DNA of 63,879 nt. Source: Halorussus litoreus (lineage in GTDB: Archaea > Halobacteriota > Halobacteria > Halobacteriales > Haladaptataceae). Shown one piece after another: positions 62,815-63,879 of the stretch. Under the pieces are notes generated by a model. The model was not told where the DNA came from. It worked only from the letters and a program-made list of their open reading frames with translations, and did not search any database. The stretch is from the NCBI RefSeq assembly GCF_003382685.1, contig NZ_KZ859510.1, positions 47,699-111,577 on the forward strand, given 5' to 3'. Made by a program: the position numbers and the translations under genes. The stretch's first letter is position 1; each line of letters starts with the position of its first letter.

Positions 62815-63756
62815 TTATTTTTCGGCAATCTGTTCGGCCACGGCGTCGAGGTGATCCAGTCCGACGACGGCGACGACGTCGCCCTGTGAGGAGAGCCCGG
62901 CGAGTTCCGCCGCCATGCACTCCTCGCGGGTCTCGTCCCGGAGACGGACCGGCCGCGGCGGGTCGAACGCCCGAAGGAGCGACTGCGAGCGGCGGGCCTG
63001 CTCGCACTCGTCACGGGCCTGCACGGCCGGCGGGTCCGACCGGTCGCAGTCGTGAGCCACGGGGTCGTCGACCTCCACGCGGAGCGAGGTTCGGTCGGCG
63101 ACCGCGGCGGCGGCCCGGCAGACCAGCGCGTGGCGCGTCACCGACGCGACGCCCGAGGCCACCCGCCGGAGCGTACCCAGCGACGCGCGCTCGTCCCAGC
63201 AGTTCCGGGCGAGTCGCGCGAAAAAGGCGGGCGTCGGGGCGTCGACGCCGACCACCTCGGCGTCGCACTCGTCGGCGGCCTGCGCGGCGGCGCTCATCTC
63301 GCCGCCGAACGACGGCAGGGCGTCCGAGTCGCGAGCGTAGGCCCGGTAGAGCGGTGTCGCGACCGGCGGCAGTTCGAGCGCGACGGTCGCGGGGTCGCGC
63401 TCGCGGACGAGTTCGCGGGCGCGGTACGCGCTCGCGGGGTGGTCGTGGACCACGCCGACGAGGGTCACGTCGCCGGCGTCGTTCCCGCCTGCGGCAGAAA
63501 TGGTCCGGACGAACTGGCCGTTCGTTCGGGGGTCGTCGGTGGTCTGCGAGCCGTCGCTGGCCGATGCGGAATCGGCGGGCCCGGAGCAGTCGGACGCGTC
63601 CGAGCAGTTGGACGCACCCGAGCAGTCGGACTCGCCGGACGCGTCCGGCGAGTCCGACTGCTCGGGTGCGCTCGGGGAGTCTGGGGTCGCGTCGACCGAT
63701 TCGGAGGGCGATTCGAGCGGGTCGGGCGATTCGGAGGAGTTGGAGGGCGCGGACAT
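62815..63756 (-). CDS. TraB/GumN-family protein with Ser/Asp-rich N-terminal extension
   Basis: This 313-aa protein has a family core from about residue 95: VTLVGVVHDHPASAYRAREL, VALELPPVATPLYRAY, and VVAVVGLDHLDAVAEQI at the C-terminus. The core includes conserved His and Glu residues proposed to bind metal. The first 85 residues are a low-complexity Ser/Asp/Pro segment encoded partly by a 58-bp perfect palindrome. No membrane helix is evident, unlike longer archaeal TraB proteins. Confidence 0.85.
   Translation of the reverse strand: MSAPSNSSESPDPLESPSESVDATPDSPSAPEQSDSPDASGESDCSGASNCSDASDCSGPADSASASDGSQTTDDPRTNGQFVRTISAAGGNDAGDVTLVGVVHDHPASAYRARELVRERDPATVALELPPVATPLYRAYARDSDALPSFGGEMSAAAQAADECDAEVVGVDAPTPAFFARLARNCWDERASLGTLRRVASGVASVTRHALVCRAAAAVADRTSLRVEVDDPVAHDCDRSDPPAVQARDECEQARRSQSLLRAFDPPRPVRLRDETREECMAAELAGLSSQGDVVAVVGLDHLDAVAEQIAEK
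63613..63670. repeat. Perfect 58-bp palindrome inside a CDS
   Basis: Positions 63613-63641 are the exact reverse complement of 63642-63670, with no spacer. The adjacent sequence has repeated short GCAGTCGGA/GAGCAGT motifs. It encodes the Ser/Asp-rich extension of the TraB-family protein. Confidence 0.97.
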
Positions 63757-63879
63757 CGACGTGGCAGGTGGTATCAGTGGCCCCTCTTAATCGTTCCGTA
63801 CTCGGTACGGGAGCTATTCGGACGCGTCGGCAGAGCTATTATTGGCGGTGGGCCGGTCAGAAAGCCGCCCTGAAGCGGT

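Overview
The window is chromosomal DNA of an extremely halophilic archaeon (class Halobacteria). The evidence is high GC, strongly Asp/Glu-rich proteins, TATA boxes about 25-32 nt upstream of start codons (leaderless transcripts), Tat-type lipoprotein signals with a lipobox, a TFB gene, an archaeal MCM with inteins, and many protein families known only from haloarchaea. I cannot fix the genus from the sequence alone. The DUF family numbers I give are from memory and should be checked.

Layout. 1-2 kb: SRAP (edge-truncated) and a site-2 protease, then a lone TnpB. 3.3-4.7 kb: two facing copies of a dispersed repeat enclosing a cupin gene and a small acidic protein. 4.7-9.2 kb: DUF5814-type helicase, HalOD1 protein, SLC13/TrkA-C transporter, tRNA-Pro(TGG). 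9.5-20 kb: accessory region with a Vps62-like Tat lipoprotein, a pstSCAB phosphate importer, and a regulator/DUF3179/membrane-protein/beta-propeller locus containing a truncated DUF3179 copy. 20.3-31.5 kb: mcm with two inteins, followed by conserved haloarchaeal genes including two MinD/ParA-like ATPases and a TFB. 31.5-44 kb: HIT, SHOCT, ileS, alpha/beta hydrolase, prs, an HVO_0234-type propeller, glmM, a 5'-truncated archaeal ATPase remnant, DUF7118-like protein, hisI and a cation/Ca exchanger. 44-58 kb: two divergent aldehyde dehydrogenases, YigZ, an ACT regulator, hisB, hisA, serB, an FAD oxidoreductase, an NmrA-type protein and metX-metY. 58-63.9 kb: an internally deleted LD-carboxypeptidase, an MFS transporter between two paralogous small membrane proteins, an aminotransferase and a TraB-family protein.

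Most genes are housekeeping and sit in short operons with ATGA or GTGA overlaps (pstC-A-B, the mcm downstream genes, hisI-DUF7118, metY-metX, NmrA-DUF7530). Decay is visible in several places: the DUF3179 stub, the ATPase C-terminal remnant and the LD-carboxypeptidase with a lost middle.

The most unusual structure is a family of intergenic repeat units of about 110-190 bp. I found seven units at four sites: one enclosing pair (a/b), two tight head-to-head pairs (c, e) and one solo unit (d). Each begins with a GCTAGCTA end, continues with runs of ACCGC-type repeats and a CTCCCCAGCCTCC block, and ends in a GC-rich hairpin. In every pair the GCTAGCTA ends face inward. A second unusual pattern is three very long perfect palindromes (58, 48 including a 2-nt spacer, and 40 bp) lying inside protein-coding genes.
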